64,000 nucleotides of DNA from Candidatus Zymogenaceae bacterium (lineage in GTDB: Bacteria; Desulfobacterota; Zymogenia; Zymogenales; Zymogenaceae). The DNA lies in the NCBI GenBank assembly GCA_016931225.1, contig JAFGFE010000035.1, positions 55,638 to 119,637 of the forward strand, in the 5' to 3' direction. The stretch's first letter is position 1. Each line of letters begins with the position of its first letter. Positions 27,621-37,215 of the stretch are shown piece after piece. The notes beneath the pieces were generated by a model that worked only from the letters and a program-made list of their open reading frames with translations, had not been told where the DNA came from and searched no databases. The position numbers and the translations under genes are program-made.

Positions 27621-28932
27621 AGCCGAAGGTCCTTGTGATAATTTCTTCCATTGTGGGCTCCCCGGCATCGCCGTAGCCGTAGCGCACCCGCACCGTCGGC
27701 TTTTTGATGGCGACGATCTTCGTCAAATCCACCGGCGTGGCGAAGGCCACCACATCCACATCGGCGGCGTTGATGGTGGTCTCCAGATCGTGCACCTGCT
27801 CCTTTCCGTAGCCCATCGCAGGCAGTACCGAGCCTATGTGCGGGTATTTCTCGAACGTCTTCTTGATGGATCCGACCGCGAAGGGGCGGGGATCGACCAT
27901 GGACGAAACCCCGTATTTTTCCGCAGCGATGGCGCCCGCGCCGAATGTCATCTCTCCGTGAGTGATCGTGGGGCCGTCCTCCACCACCAGGACGCGCTTG
28001 CCGGACAGCTCTGTTGGATCATCCACCGTGACGGGAGAGGCGGCGGTGATGATAACCGCCTTCGGATTGACCGATGCGATGTTCTTTCTGACCGTCTCGA
28101 TCCCGTCTTTGTCTGCCGTGTCCACCTTGTTGATGACCGCCACGTCGGCGAGACGCAGGTTCGTCTCCCCGGGGTGGTACAGCAGCTCGTGCCCCGCCCG
28201 GTGCGGATCGAAGACGACGACGGAAAGCTTCGGTCGATAGAAGGATGTATCGTTGTTTCCGCCGTCCCAGACGATCACGTCCGCCTCTTTTTCGGCCTCG
28301 GCCAGTATCCGGGCGTAATCGACCCCGGCATAGACCACCATCCCTTGTTCGACCAGCGGCTCATATTCCTCCCGCTCCTCGATGGTCACGCCGAACCGGG
28401 CAAAATCGTCGTACTCGGCGAATCGCTGGACGATCTGTTTCGTCAGGTCGCCGTAGGGCATGGGATGGCGCACCGCCACGACCTTCTTCCCCATATTTTT
28501 GAGGATATCGCAGATCTTCCGGGTCGTCTGGCTCTTGCCGCATCCGGTGCGCACCGCCGTCACCGCCACCACGTCCTTCTTCGATGGGATCATGGTGGAT
28601 AACGCGTCCAGCAGCACGAAATCGGCCCCGTTGGCCACCACCCGGGACGCCAGATGCATCACCTGGGTATGGGGGATGTCACTGTAGGAGAGCACCGCCA
28701 TATCGACGTCATGCTTTTTGATTATCTCTTCCAGTTCAGTCTCGGGCCATACCGGAATGCCGTCGGGATAGAGCTTCCCGGCAAGCTCGGCCGGGTAGTT
28801 GCGCCCCTCGATGTTCGGTATCTGGGTTGCGGTGAAGCCGACCACCCGATATTCGTCGTTGTCGCGATAGCGGACGTTGAAATTGTGGAAGTCACGCCCC
28901 GCAGCCCCCAGGATGAGTATCTTTTTTGCCAT
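27619..28932 (-). CDS. Cyclic 2,3-diphosphoglycerate synthetase-like GTPase/ATPase (COG2403 type)
   Basis: 437 residues. An N-terminal Rossmann-like part (KILILGAAGRDFHNFN) precedes a P-loop, RTGCGKSQTT (G130 to T137), with VWDGGNNDTSFYRP and NKVDTAD further on. This order matches cyclic 2,3-DPG synthetase and its bacterial homologues. In bacteria the true reaction is uncertain; an osmolyte role as in methanogens is not implied. Homologues are often close to carbamate kinase or ornithine/arginine genes, as here. The TAA stop is made by the last bases of a repeat half-unit. Confidence 0.75.
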   Translation of the reverse strand: MAKKILILGAAGRDFHNFNVRYRDNDEYRVVGFTATQIPNIEGRNYPAELAGKLYPDGIPVWPETELEEIIKKHDVDMAVLSYSDIPHTQVMHLASRVVANGADFVLLDALSTMIPSKKDVVAVTAVRTGCGKSQTTRKICDILKNMGKKVVAVRHPMPYGDLTKQIVQRFAEYDDFARFGVTIEEREEYEPLVEQGMVVYAGVDYARILAEAEKEADVIVWDGGNNDTSFYRPKLSVVVFDPHRAGHELLYHPGETNLRLADVAVINKVDTADKDGIETVRKNIASVNPKAVIITAASPVTVDDPTELSGKRVLVVEDGPTITHGEMTFGAGAIAAEKYGVSSMVDPRPFAVGSIKKTFEKYPHIGSVLPAMGYGKEQVHDLETTINAADVDVVAFATPVDLTKIVAIKKPTVRVRYGYGDAGEPTMEEIITRTFG

Positions 28933-29003
28933 CTCACACCTCGTTATTGCTCAATCTTTCACCCCGCCAATCCAGCACGGCTGAACGGGCGGGGCGATGC
29001 AGT

Positions 29004-30167
29004 CTATTCCATGGCGATGACATTTGCCACCGCCGTCATCACGTATCCGATAATAACCAGCGCCAGAAATACCCAGCCGCCGAATAGCCCCATCGTCCAT
29101 TCCGGATTCTTGTTTCTCCCCTTTTTCTTGACCGACAGATAGGCGGGGACCATCAGGATGGCGGCGAGAATCGCGATGATGCCGCCGGTAATCTGGAGAA
29201 ACCCGAGAAAATCGGTAAAGCCGATAAACGCCACGATAAGCGACGGCACCGTGGCCACAACCCAGGAAAGGCGGTCGCCCCAGTTGAGCCGCTCGGCCAG
29301 CACCACCGCAAGAGCCAAGGACACAGACCAGAAGCTGGTGAGCATGGCCAACAGGATAAAGAGCGACCCGAATATCTTCGCCCAGTCCCCGATGGCCTCG
29401 CCCCACCCGAGGATGACGATTTTGGTGACGTCGCTTGATGCGCCCATCGCCATCAGCGTAATGATGAGTATAAAGACAAGGGTAATGCCGATGCCGCAGA
29501 TCACCGCCCAGGGCGCCAGGCGCTTGTTCCACTGCAATCCCTCCACCGCCTGGGGGACCGAGAAAAAGGACCAGAAGCTGAACATCATCACCCCAAAGAG
29601 GGCCATCGTTTTCTTCACGCCTCCCATGAAAGCGATATCAAGGGAAAAGTCCGGAAGACGAAGGGACAATACCGACAGCGCCAGCACCACCAGGGCAATG
29701 GCGATGATGGCGAATTTCTCGCTGATGCCCACGGCCTTGAGGCCGAAAAACACCACACCGGCGGCCACCACGTAGATGATCAGCTCACCCACCCACATCG
29801 GAAGGCCTAGAAGATCATTGAGAATCTCCCCGCTGCCGACGATATAGATCGTCAGGGTGCCGATGAACGCCAGGGTGATGAGGATGAAGAATATCCAGAG
29901 AAATACCTTCCCGATTTTACCGACGAAGAGGTATTTCCCCAGAAGCTCCACAAGCTGGGTCGTCTCGTCGTCTCTCATCATCATCTCGACGATCATCAGG
30001 TGTAAGAGCAGACTGATACCGTAGCCGACCACCAGGATGATCAGAAACGGGACGACGCCGCTTTGTGACGCGAGATACGGGACCGCCAGCACGCCGGCGC
30101 CCACGCCGTATCCCGTCACGATCGCCGTGGCCTCAAAAAACGTCAGGTCCTTTTTTATACCGGACAC
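29004..30167 (-). CDS. Amino acid permease, HAAAP/AAAP-type
   Basis: 387 residues with 11 predicted helices. It begins FFEATAIVTGYGVGAGVLAVPYLASQSG, the unwound helix-1 sequence typical of the APC-fold hydroxy/aromatic amino acid permeases, and FGVMMFSFWSFFSVPQAVEGL in helix 6 is also diagnostic. The substrate cannot be read from sequence; position within the ornithine operon (90 bp after trmB) suggests arginine, ornithine or the alanine product. Its own SD, GGAGG, lies before the start. Confidence 0.82.
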   Translation of the reverse strand: MSGIKKDLTFFEATAIVTGYGVGAGVLAVPYLASQSGVVPFLIILVVGYGISLLLHLMIVEMMMRDDETTQLVELLGKYLFVGKIGKVFLWIFFILITLAFIGTLTIYIVGSGEILNDLLGLPMWVGELIIYVVAAGVVFFGLKAVGISEKFAIIAIALVVLALSVLSLRLPDFSLDIAFMGGVKKTMALFGVMMFSFWSFFSVPQAVEGLQWNKRLAPWAVICGIGITLVFILIITLMAMGASSDVTKIVILGWGEAIGDWAKIFGSLFILLAMLTSFWSVSLALAVVLAERLNWGDRLSWVVATVPSLIVAFIGFTDFLGFLQITGGIIAILAAILMVPAYLSVKKKGRNKNPEWTMGLFGGWVFLALVIIGYVMTAVANVIAME

Positions 30168-30257
30168 ATGCGCCTCCTTATGAAAACGAATGGAAAAAAT
30201 TTTGAAAAAGCATATATCGATACATTTCGCTCGTCCAGTCTGTTCCCGGCGGCGATG

Positions 30258-31100
30258 TCAGGTCCTGTAGCGCCGCCTCAGGTCCGTCATATTCTTTCCG
30301 AAAATATCCTCGATCTCGTCCCCCAGTGCCTGGTAAATCTCGGCGAGATAAAAATCATGGATGATGTATCCCTCAATGGCGTTGATGAGCCCCTGGTTCT
30401 TCGTCCAGACGACCTGGCACGAAGATGAGTTCCCATCCCCCGTGCCGCTGGGCGGCATATCCCGGGCGTCCCTCCCCAATCTTCCGCTGAGCGCCGTCCG
30501 GGAATCGACGACGATATCGATGCTCCTCCCCAGCTGGTGCCGGTCGGTTATGGCATCAACGCTGTGGTAAAAGACACTCCCCACATCCACACGCATCGTT
30601 CCGTAGATGAGAAAAACGATCTCCACGCCTCTGGCGGCCGCCCCGCGAATCTCATCAAGAAGCTCCTTCATCTCCTCGTCCCATATGCCGATGTATATTC
30701 TTTCCGTGGCGGTGGCGATGATCTCCCTCGCCTTCTCGATCGCCTCATCCCTCCCCGGCACCGTCCACACCGGCTCGAAGTCGGACCGAAACGATATCTG
30801 TTCGAGTTGATCCTTCAGACCCTCCACCGCCCGGTCATGATCCATCACGAGCTTATCGATCAGGTCGTCCGGGGGAATGGGGGAAAACCGCTCCGGGTCG
30901 GTATCCGACTGGATGACCAGGTCCTTGGCGATGAGCCTCCGGGCGACTTCATATACGCGGGAGTGGGGGACGCGGGAGTGCCTGGAGATAGTATATGCTG
31001 TGGCCGGGTGCTCGGCGAGCAGCGCAAGATATACCTTCGCCTCATACTGGGTCAACCCCAGCCGCTCCAGATAAAACCTCGCTTCTTCCAGTTCGTTCAT
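30258..31100 (-). CDS. TrmB-family transcriptional regulator
   Basis: 280 residues. The N-terminal winged helix (LGLTQYEAKVYLALLAEHPATAYTISRHSRVPHSRVYEVARRL) is the TrmB DNA-binding domain. A coiled linker (DHDRAVEGLKDQLEQI) leads to a PLD-like effector domain (residues 115-260; ERIYIGIWDEEMKELLDEIR). The family usually senses sugars or other small molecules. The gene starts 12 bp after the racemase-arginase gene in the same direction, so it is probably part of the operon and may regulate it by sensing arginine or ornithine (inference). Confidence 0.85.
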   Translation of the reverse strand: MNELEEARFYLERLGLTQYEAKVYLALLAEHPATAYTISRHSRVPHSRVYEVARRLIAKDLVIQSDTDPERFSPIPPDDLIDKLVMDHDRAVEGLKDQLEQISFRSDFEPVWTVPGRDEAIEKAREIIATATERIYIGIWDEEMKELLDEIRGAAARGVEIVFLIYGTMRVDVGSVFYHSVDAITDRHQLGRSIDIVVDSRTALSGRLGRDARDMPPSGTGDGNSSSCQVVWTKNQGLINAIEGYIIHDFYLAEIYQALGDEIEDIFGKNMTDLRRRYRT

Positions 31101-31112
31101 CTCTTTTTCCGA

Positions 31113-33221
31113 TCAGCGTCCCAGTATCTTTTTCCCGAAGGCCGAAAGTATAAATTCCACCGTCTCATACACCGTGGTCCCGTCTATATCCCGCTCGGGA
31201 TTGATGCCGGTCACGTCCATGGCCACCACCAGTCCCGATGCCGCCAGAAGCTCCATCGCCAGGTGGGTCTCCCGATAGGTCAGCCCCCCCCGGGCGGGAT
31301 CGATCACCCCCGGAGCCGCCTGGGGGTCTATTACGTCGATGTCCAGACTCAGGTAGATGCCGTTCGTCCCCGCCCCCGCAGCCCTGAGTCCCCGATAGAC
31401 CACCTCCTTCATCCCGAGAGAATCGATATCCTCCATGGTGATGACCGTGATCCCGGATGCCCCGATGCGCCGCGCCTCCTCCGATGTCACGTCCCTGAGC
31501 CCCAGCACCACGACGTTTTCCGGATCCAGGGCCGGGACTTCATCGTCCGTACATACGCCTCCCGAGATCAACGAATCGATAAGGGGATCCCCGGTCGGGT
31601 TCGCCGCTTCGGCCCCGTTTCTCTCTGCCGTTCCGCACAGGACGGAGCCCAGGACGCTGCGGCAGAGCCGTTCGTCGCCCGCCTTTCCCGTGGCCAGGAA
31701 ATCACCATGGGCATCAAACCAGAACAGCCCGAAGGAGCCCAGGGCCCTTTTGAGACCCCAGAAGAGACCGAGGCTCGCGGTGTCATCGCCGCCCAGAACG
31801 AGGGGAATGTAGCGGTCTTTCACCTGGGCCTCGATCCTCTCCGCCACCATACCCGCAATGCGGACGATCTCCCGGAGGTTTTCGCTCTGATCGTCTCCGG
31901 TAACGTGTCTGTCCACCGGAATGTCTCCGTCGTCAATCACATGAAGCCCCAGGGATGTGAGCCTGTCGATCAACCCCGCGTCCCTCAGGGCCTTGGGCGC
32001 CTCCTCCACTGTGGGGACGAGAGAACCCACCCAGCTGGGCACCCCGAGGATTTTCACGCCACGCATATCCCGTCTGTCTTCGTCGGTCATAATCGGCCTC
32101 TTCTCCACAAACGATGACGTCATGGCGGCCAAAAGCGCCGCGTAATTCAGATGAAACGACAGGCGCCGTCCCAGGCGCACATCGTCTCTCGATTGTGTGA
32201 CGTCGACGATGAGATGATCGCTGGAGGCGCCGAGGATGGCCTGACGGGAATCGGCGGGGGAGAGCCCCTCGATATCCACATCCTCCCTTCCCACATTCAG
32301 GATAGCCCGTATCATGTGTCCGCCATCCGATGCACGCCCCCCCGCCCCTTTGAACAGGCGGCGTACAAGGCGTCCCGGTCCCCGTCTCTCTCCGGGGAAC
32401 AGGGGCACCCGGCCGAAGGCGTCCTCGCCCCGCTCGCCGATGGGGATGGACGGCTTCTCCTTGAGCTCGATCACCTCGGCGTCGAGGGTGAACGCGTCCT
32501 GACTGGTATAAGGGAGCGGCGTGCGGTGGATCGTCTCCCTCCCCAGGAGGATTCCCTCCCCCACACGAAGGTGGTTGACCCGTTCGGGCATTTTCCCCTC
32601 GGCGATCAGGGGGAGTGAGCTGGTATTTCCCCCGGAGATGATCGAGAGGGGATAACCCAGTATCTCCTCCACCTGCCCGGCCCGGGAGACCAACTCCTTC
32701 ATGTTTCGCCGGGTGGGGATGACACCGCCGTAACAGCTCAGGTTCGTCCCGATGCCGACGACCCGAACGCCCCGCATCCGTTTTACCTCGCCTGCGGTGT
32801 CGGCCAGGTCGTCGGGCCATATCCCCTCCCTGAGATCCCCCAGGTCCACCATCAAGATGATATCATGCACCAGGCTCCGCCTGAGGGCCGCGTCGGAGAG
32901 CCCCTCGATGACCGACAGCTCGGAATTGAGGGAGACGTCCACCGAGGTGACGATCTCGTCCACCTCGGACAGAGGCGGTATGCGAAGCAGCATCATCGGA
33001 GCGTTGATCCCGCTGACCTTGAGCCTGCGGATATTCTCCATCCTCGACTCACCGATGTCAATCACCCCGCCCCGGAGCATCGCCCGGGCGACCTGGGGCA
33101 TACCGCAGGTCACCTTGGTCACGCCGGTTACATTGATGCCGTACCCGCCGCACAGCCCGGTGATCACTCGAGCGTTTTTCTCGACCTTTTGGAGGTCTAT
33201 GGTCACCGCCGGTCCGGTCAT
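31113..33221 (-). CDS. Ornithine racemase-like / arginase-family fusion protein
   Basis: 702 residues in one frame. Residues 1-375 are an alanine-racemase-fold PLP domain of the Orr/YhfX type: the Schiff-base lysine is K36 in GVTKVT, with DIGESRMENIRRL, IISGGNTSSLP and HLRVGEGILLG. Residues 388-702 are an arginase/ureohydrolase domain: GGDD (477-480), FDAHGD (D503, H505, D507), SLDIDVIDP (D627, D629), GGLTYRE (E651). The first metal ligand, normally His in GGDHS, is Asp480. Predicted work: arginine to L-ornithine plus urea, then L- to D-ornithine. The start overlaps the MutL-type gene by 4 bp. Usual enzymes of each kind are about 350 and 300 residues and are separate. Confidence 0.87.
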   Translation of the reverse strand: MTGPAVTIDLQKVEKNARVITGLCGGYGINVTGVTKVTCGMPQVARAMLRGGVIDIGESRMENIRRLKVSGINAPMMLLRIPPLSEVDEIVTSVDVSLNSELSVIEGLSDAALRRSLVHDIILMVDLGDLREGIWPDDLADTAGEVKRMRGVRVVGIGTNLSCYGGVIPTRRNMKELVSRAGQVEEILGYPLSIISGGNTSSLPLIAEGKMPERVNHLRVGEGILLGRETIHRTPLPYTSQDAFTLDAEVIELKEKPSIPIGERGEDAFGRVPLFPGERRGPGRLVRRLFKGAGGRASDGGHMIRAILNVGREDVDIEGLSPADSRQAILGASSDHLIVDVTQSRDDVRLGRRLSFHLNYAALLAAMTSSFVEKRPIMTDEDRRDMRGVKILGVPSWVGSLVPTVEEAPKALRDAGLIDRLTSLGLHVIDDGDIPVDRHVTGDDQSENLREIVRIAGMVAERIEAQVKDRYIPLVLGGDDTASLGLFWGLKRALGSFGLFWFDAHGDFLATGKAGDERLCRSVLGSVLCGTAERNGAEAANPTGDPLIDSLISGGVCTDDEVPALDPENVVVLGLRDVTSEEARRIGASGITVITMEDIDSLGMKEVVYRGLRAAGAGTNGIYLSLDIDVIDPQAAPGVIDPARGGLTYRETHLAMELLAASGLVVAMDVTGINPERDIDGTTVYETVEFILSAFGKKILGR

Positions 33222-34630
33222 GCCACAACACCCCCTCCCGTGGAATTGATCGAAAGGCTCTCCAGCATAATGCTTTGTGCCGCCTCCGGGCGGGCGGCGG
33301 CAAGAAGCCCCGCCGACGCCATGACGTATCGATCATCGATGAAGACCTTCACATCCGGGGGCGGCAGGAGCTTTCTGCCTGATGGATCGCGGCGGAGGTT
33401 CGAAAGGATGTCTCTCCCCGCCCCCAGCCGGGTCAGGGCGCCGCCGGTCCCGATGAGATATCTCACCGCCGTCAGGTCCCTCCCCTCCACCAGCTCGCTT
33501 TTACCCGACGCGCCGAAGGCGGTCCTGATCTCCCCGGCATGACGCCACATCGCCAGGTCCACGGCCCACCGGGTAAGCTGAATCGATCGATCGCGCTCGT
33601 TCCGTTCCGTCGGCAGAGGCGCTACCTCGCCCTCGTCGACGGCGCCCCCGGATTCCTCTACAATGCTATCCGCATTGATGAACACTCCCAGGTCCCCCTC
33701 CACGGTCCTTTTTGCCAGCGGCTCGGGCGCCGCCATCAGGCGGTTGTGCTTCGGCTGCCCCTCGGTGACAGAGTGGATGTCCGTGGTGGCGCCCCCCACG
33801 TCCACGACCACCAGGTCCCCCAGTGTATCGTACAGGAGCTCCGCCGCCGCCAGCACCGCGCCGGGGGTGGGCATGATGTCCCCCGACACCATCTCCTTGA
33901 TCCTGTCCATCCCCGGTGCGCTCACGATGTGCCGGGCGAAAACTTCCTGGATGAGCTTTCTCACAGGCCGTACGTTCAACTCATCGATCTTGGGATATAC
34001 GTTTTCACACACAAAGTATTCGATTCCCGCATCACTGAATATGCGGGAGACCTCCCGCCGGGCCGATACGTTGCCCGCGTAGATGATGGGCACGGGGATC
34101 CGGGCCCTCGCAAGGAGCCGTGCGTTGGCGATGACGATATCCCGATCGCCGTAATCCACACCCCCCGATAACAACACCAGCTTGGGACGCTTTTCACGAA
34201 GCTCCTCCAAGTCCGACTCGGTCATGGCGCCCGCGGTGGTATAAACCACCACCGCCCCGGCCCCCAGGGACGCCTCCCGGGCGGCCCGCAGCGTCATATC
34301 CCTCGTCAGGCCGTGAACGCTCATCTTAAGCCCCCCAGCCGCGGAAGACGCCGCCAGCATGTAAACGTTCCCCGCGTTGATAGGACAGGTCTCGGAGAGA
34401 TTCGCCATTGCCCGATCGACGCCGAATGTCACATCCCCCTCGTCCACGCTCGTGAGGGCGACGCCCTGTCCCAGGACGCGGGGAGGGCCCGATTTGGCAT
34501 CGGTGATGCCGCTGAAGGCGGTCGCCTTGGTGATGGTGCTCCCGATCTCGAGGCAGACCGTGTCCACACCCGCCGCACCATTCACACCCGCCCCACCCCC
34601 CGGCTGATGCTGCTTCGATGTCGCCGTCAC
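33218..34630 (-). CDS. MutL/GlmL-type ATPase, likely reactivator of ornithine aminomutase
   Basis: 470 residues. It has actin/Hsp70-like phosphate-binding loops (CLEIGSTITKATAF near residue 27 and VVVDVGGATTDIHSV near 273), LLSGGVDYGDRD and IGTGGALTRLG, which define the MutL (PF13941) family found next to glutamate mutase and ornithine aminomutase genes. By analogy it reactivates or protects the adenosylcobalamin mutase. It overlaps oraE and the fusion gene by 4 bp on each side, so all three should be co-translated. Confidence 0.88.
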   Translation of the reverse strand: MTATSKQHQPGGGAGVNGAAGVDTVCLEIGSTITKATAFSGITDAKSGPPRVLGQGVALTSVDEGDVTFGVDRAMANLSETCPINAGNVYMLAASSAAGGLKMSVHGLTRDMTLRAAREASLGAGAVVVYTTAGAMTESDLEELREKRPKLVLLSGGVDYGDRDIVIANARLLARARIPVPIIYAGNVSARREVSRIFSDAGIEYFVCENVYPKIDELNVRPVRKLIQEVFARHIVSAPGMDRIKEMVSGDIMPTPGAVLAAAELLYDTLGDLVVVDVGGATTDIHSVTEGQPKHNRLMAAPEPLAKRTVEGDLGVFINADSIVEESGGAVDEGEVAPLPTERNERDRSIQLTRWAVDLAMWRHAGEIRTAFGASGKSELVEGRDLTAVRYLIGTGGALTRLGAGRDILSNLRRDPSGRKLLPPPDVKVFIDDRYVMASAGLLAAARPEAAQSIMLESLSINSTGGGVVA

Positions 34631-36834
34631 GTCCGCTCCCGCTTGGTGGATGATTTCAACAGCGCATCGACGATGAAGCTCGCCACGTGATGCCCCTTCG
34701 TCCCCCGGCCGAATCCGGCGTCCATCCCCGATTCCTTTGCGATGTCGTCGGTCACCTGGGTGCCCCCGGCGATCAGGATGAGCTTATCCCTGATGCCCCG
34801 CTCCTTTGCCAGGTCGGAAAGCCGTCGCATGTTCAGACGATGGATGTCGTTGTGGGTGATGATGGTGGAGATCAGCACGATATCCGAGCCGGTCTCCTGG
34901 GCGGCGTCCAGGAGCTTGGATACCGAAACCGACGTGCCCAGGTAGTGACACGAAAAGCCGTACTTTTCAAGCCCCCCGTGCTTGATGTCGATGATCTCCC
35001 GCATCCCCACCGAGTGCTCGTCCTCGCCCACCGTTGCGGCCACAAGCGACAGTTTATGCTCTCTCACGAAAGAATCGATGACATCTTCGGGGATCAGCTC
35101 CTTCGCCTTTGGGATGACAAGCGTATCCCGCTTGACGGCACGATTGAGCTTTCCCTTCACCTCGACAAGGGTCCCCTCGGCCGGGTGCATGACCCGGATG
35201 CTGATGACCTCTGGTCCCTCCAGCCCCATGCCGGCTGCAAGCTCCAGGGCGGCGGCCTCCGCCACGTCCCTGGGCTCCGGGATGAAGAGCGTCACGCAGA
35301 CGATGCCGTCCCCCGCCCACTCCACCTCTGGCCGGATGAGGTCGTTCCCCCTCTCATTCTCCACCGCATCGAGCCGCTTCTGTACGTTGTCGTCCTCGTC
35401 CAGCTCGTCGATATAGACGATTTTATCAGGATCGCACAGGGAGCAGCCGCCGATGAGATCGCAGGGTTTTTCGATGCCGTCCGGGAGGTGGTTGTCCCCG
35501 AAGTGGCTGCAGACCGGCGCCATGTAGTCGTCTTCCCGCATGACCACGGTGCCCGCCGCCACGCCGCCGTCGGCCTTTCTGGCGATGCCGTCGCCGGAGC
35601 GCTCGGGAAAGTTGCCCGAGTCCACAAACGTACCCCGCTCCACGGCGGCAAAATACCCCCCCGTCTCGATGATCTCCTCCAGAAACAGCACCGCCCGCTC
35701 TTTGATCTCCCGGGCGGCGGCGCCGACCGCGCCGTCCATCTTCAGCTCAACCAGCTCATCCAGGCCGTCTACCCCCATTAATGTCTGGCGGGCGGTGTTC
35801 ACCCCCAGGATGTTGTTGTAGTGCCAGGGGACGTTTCGTCCCTCGTCCGGGGTGATGGTGCTCTGGATGTCCGCCGACGTGAGCCTCGAAATGATGGTAT
35901 CGAGCACGTGGGTGATGGTGGCCTCGTCGGTGTCCGACTCCATGTAGCGGGTGTTCTGCTGGGCGCGGAACCTGAAGCCCTCGAATATATCCCTGAGGGC
36001 CACGGCGTACGGGAGGTCGATATACAGCTTGGGCGCCGGGGGCGCCGTGGGCGGCACGGTGGAAAGGGCGATGTTCTCTTTTTTCATGCCCACGGCCAGT
36101 GAAAACGCGGAGTTGACGGCGTGCTGGACCAGAAGCTCCGGCATCACCTTCCAGGCCTCCCGGGCGGTGGCGTTGGCGTTGTGTGCGCCGTCTATCTGGA
36201 GGATATCGGCGTCGGCCATGATCTTCTTCGCCACCGCGGCGTCCACAAAGGACCGGTGCATGTTGATGTTTCGATACAGGACGTTGTACTGGGGGTCCTG
36301 GTGGGCGCCGTTGACCCCCTCTTCCGAAAAGAGCACGGCGATCTCCGGCCCGGCCACGCCGCTGACATATGAGTGAAAATTGATGGGCCGTCCCACCTCG
36401 TCCTCGATGAAGTCCAGGGCCTTGCGGGACGCCCGGACCTGCTTTCGGGTAATCGGGACGCCGCCCACGCCCTCGGGAGTCCCCTCGATCAGGCCGTCGT
36501 AGTGGGACTGGCCGGTGGTGCGAATCACCATGATGTGATCGGCGCCGTGCCATGCGGCCATGCGCATGCGGCGTATGTCGTCCTCGAAACGGCCCGAGGC
36601 GATCTCCGTGGTGATGACGAAATCGCATTGGGGATCGATGCCGCCGAAATAGTGGGCCGACGGCAGGGGAACCGAGTGGGTGAGGTTTTTTGATGTGTCC
36701 CGGTAGACGAACGGGCCGATCTTGTGATTCTCCACCTTCCGTCGCCAGTTCCACCCCCGACGTCTGGGCCGATAGACCTCGAGATCCTGGAGGATTTTCT
36801 TTACATCCAGTTTTTCATCGGGTCGAAGCTTCAT
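34627..36834 (-). CDS. oraE: D-ornithine 4,5-aminomutase, large subunit
   Basis: 735 residues, normal length. It carries out the AdoCbl- and PLP-dependent rearrangement of D-ornithine to 2,4-diaminopentanoate together with OraS. A TIM-barrel part (about 60-430) is followed by the C-terminal B12-binding domain with the base-off motif DEHSVG (605-610, H607). K640 in SVSVSKLLDAA is the likely PLP lysine, which in this family sits in the cobalamin domain. A Cys-containing insert, CDLIGGCSLCDPDK, precedes that domain. Overlaps oraS and the MutL-type gene by 4 bp. Confidence 0.95.
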   Translation of the reverse strand: MKLRPDEKLDVKKILQDLEVYRPRRRGWNWRRKVENHKIGPFVYRDTSKNLTHSVPLPSAHYFGGIDPQCDFVITTEIASGRFEDDIRRMRMAAWHGADHIMVIRTTGQSHYDGLIEGTPEGVGGVPITRKQVRASRKALDFIEDEVGRPINFHSYVSGVAGPEIAVLFSEEGVNGAHQDPQYNVLYRNINMHRSFVDAAVAKKIMADADILQIDGAHNANATAREAWKVMPELLVQHAVNSAFSLAVGMKKENIALSTVPPTAPPAPKLYIDLPYAVALRDIFEGFRFRAQQNTRYMESDTDEATITHVLDTIISRLTSADIQSTITPDEGRNVPWHYNNILGVNTARQTLMGVDGLDELVELKMDGAVGAAAREIKERAVLFLEEIIETGGYFAAVERGTFVDSGNFPERSGDGIARKADGGVAAGTVVMREDDYMAPVCSHFGDNHLPDGIEKPCDLIGGCSLCDPDKIVYIDELDEDDNVQKRLDAVENERGNDLIRPEVEWAGDGIVCVTLFIPEPRDVAEAAALELAAGMGLEGPEVISIRVMHPAEGTLVEVKGKLNRAVKRDTLVIPKAKELIPEDVIDSFVREHKLSLVAATVGEDEHSVGMREIIDIKHGGLEKYGFSCHYLGTSVSVSKLLDAAQETGSDIVLISTIITHNDIHRLNMRRLSDLAKERGIRDKLILIAGGTQVTDDIAKESGMDAGFGRGTKGHHVASFIVDALLKSSTKRERT

Positions 36835-37175
36835 GACGTCACCTCGTCCCAGAGTCCCCCGTCCAAGAGCTTCAGCCCCGCGGTGCGTACGTCCACATCG
36901 GCGGCTTCGGCCGCACGGTAGACAACCCGACCCGCCCCGGAGCCGAGGAGGCCCCGGTCGGTGATCATCGTCACGAGGGCCTTGGCCTCCAGGCTGGAAA
37001 ATCCCATTCTTAAGAGCACCGAGCGCTCGATGGACGGCGAGGTGTGTCCCTTCGCCTCCTCCACCAGCGGCTGGATGATGGTATTCACCAGCTCCCAGAA
37101 ATAATCTTTCAGCCGCTCATCGGACATATCGGCAAGGTGAGCCCTCCGCTTTTCGAAATCGTCGGCCCGCTCCAT
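36831..37175 (-). CDS. oraS: D-ornithine 4,5-aminomutase, small subunit
   Basis: 114 residues, normal for OraS. DDFEKRRAHLADMSDERLKDYFWELVNTIIQPLVEEAKGHTSPSIERSVLLRMGF is characteristic of the family. It is needed with OraE for the mutase. The gene follows ortB by 40 bp and overlaps oraE by 4 bp. Confidence 0.95.
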   Translation of the reverse strand: MERADDFEKRRAHLADMSDERLKDYFWELVNTIIQPLVEEAKGHTSPSIERSVLLRMGFSSLEAKALVTMITDRGLLGSGAGRVVYRAAEAADVDVRTAGLKLLDGGLWDEVTS

Positions 37176-37215
37176 AACGACACTCCTGTGAGAGAAAACA
37201 GTATTTTGTTATTTT

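Noticed and set aside
30537..32117. Long plus-strand frame of 526 codons
   Set aside because: Antisense to trmB and the racemase-arginase gene, which have clear family motifs.
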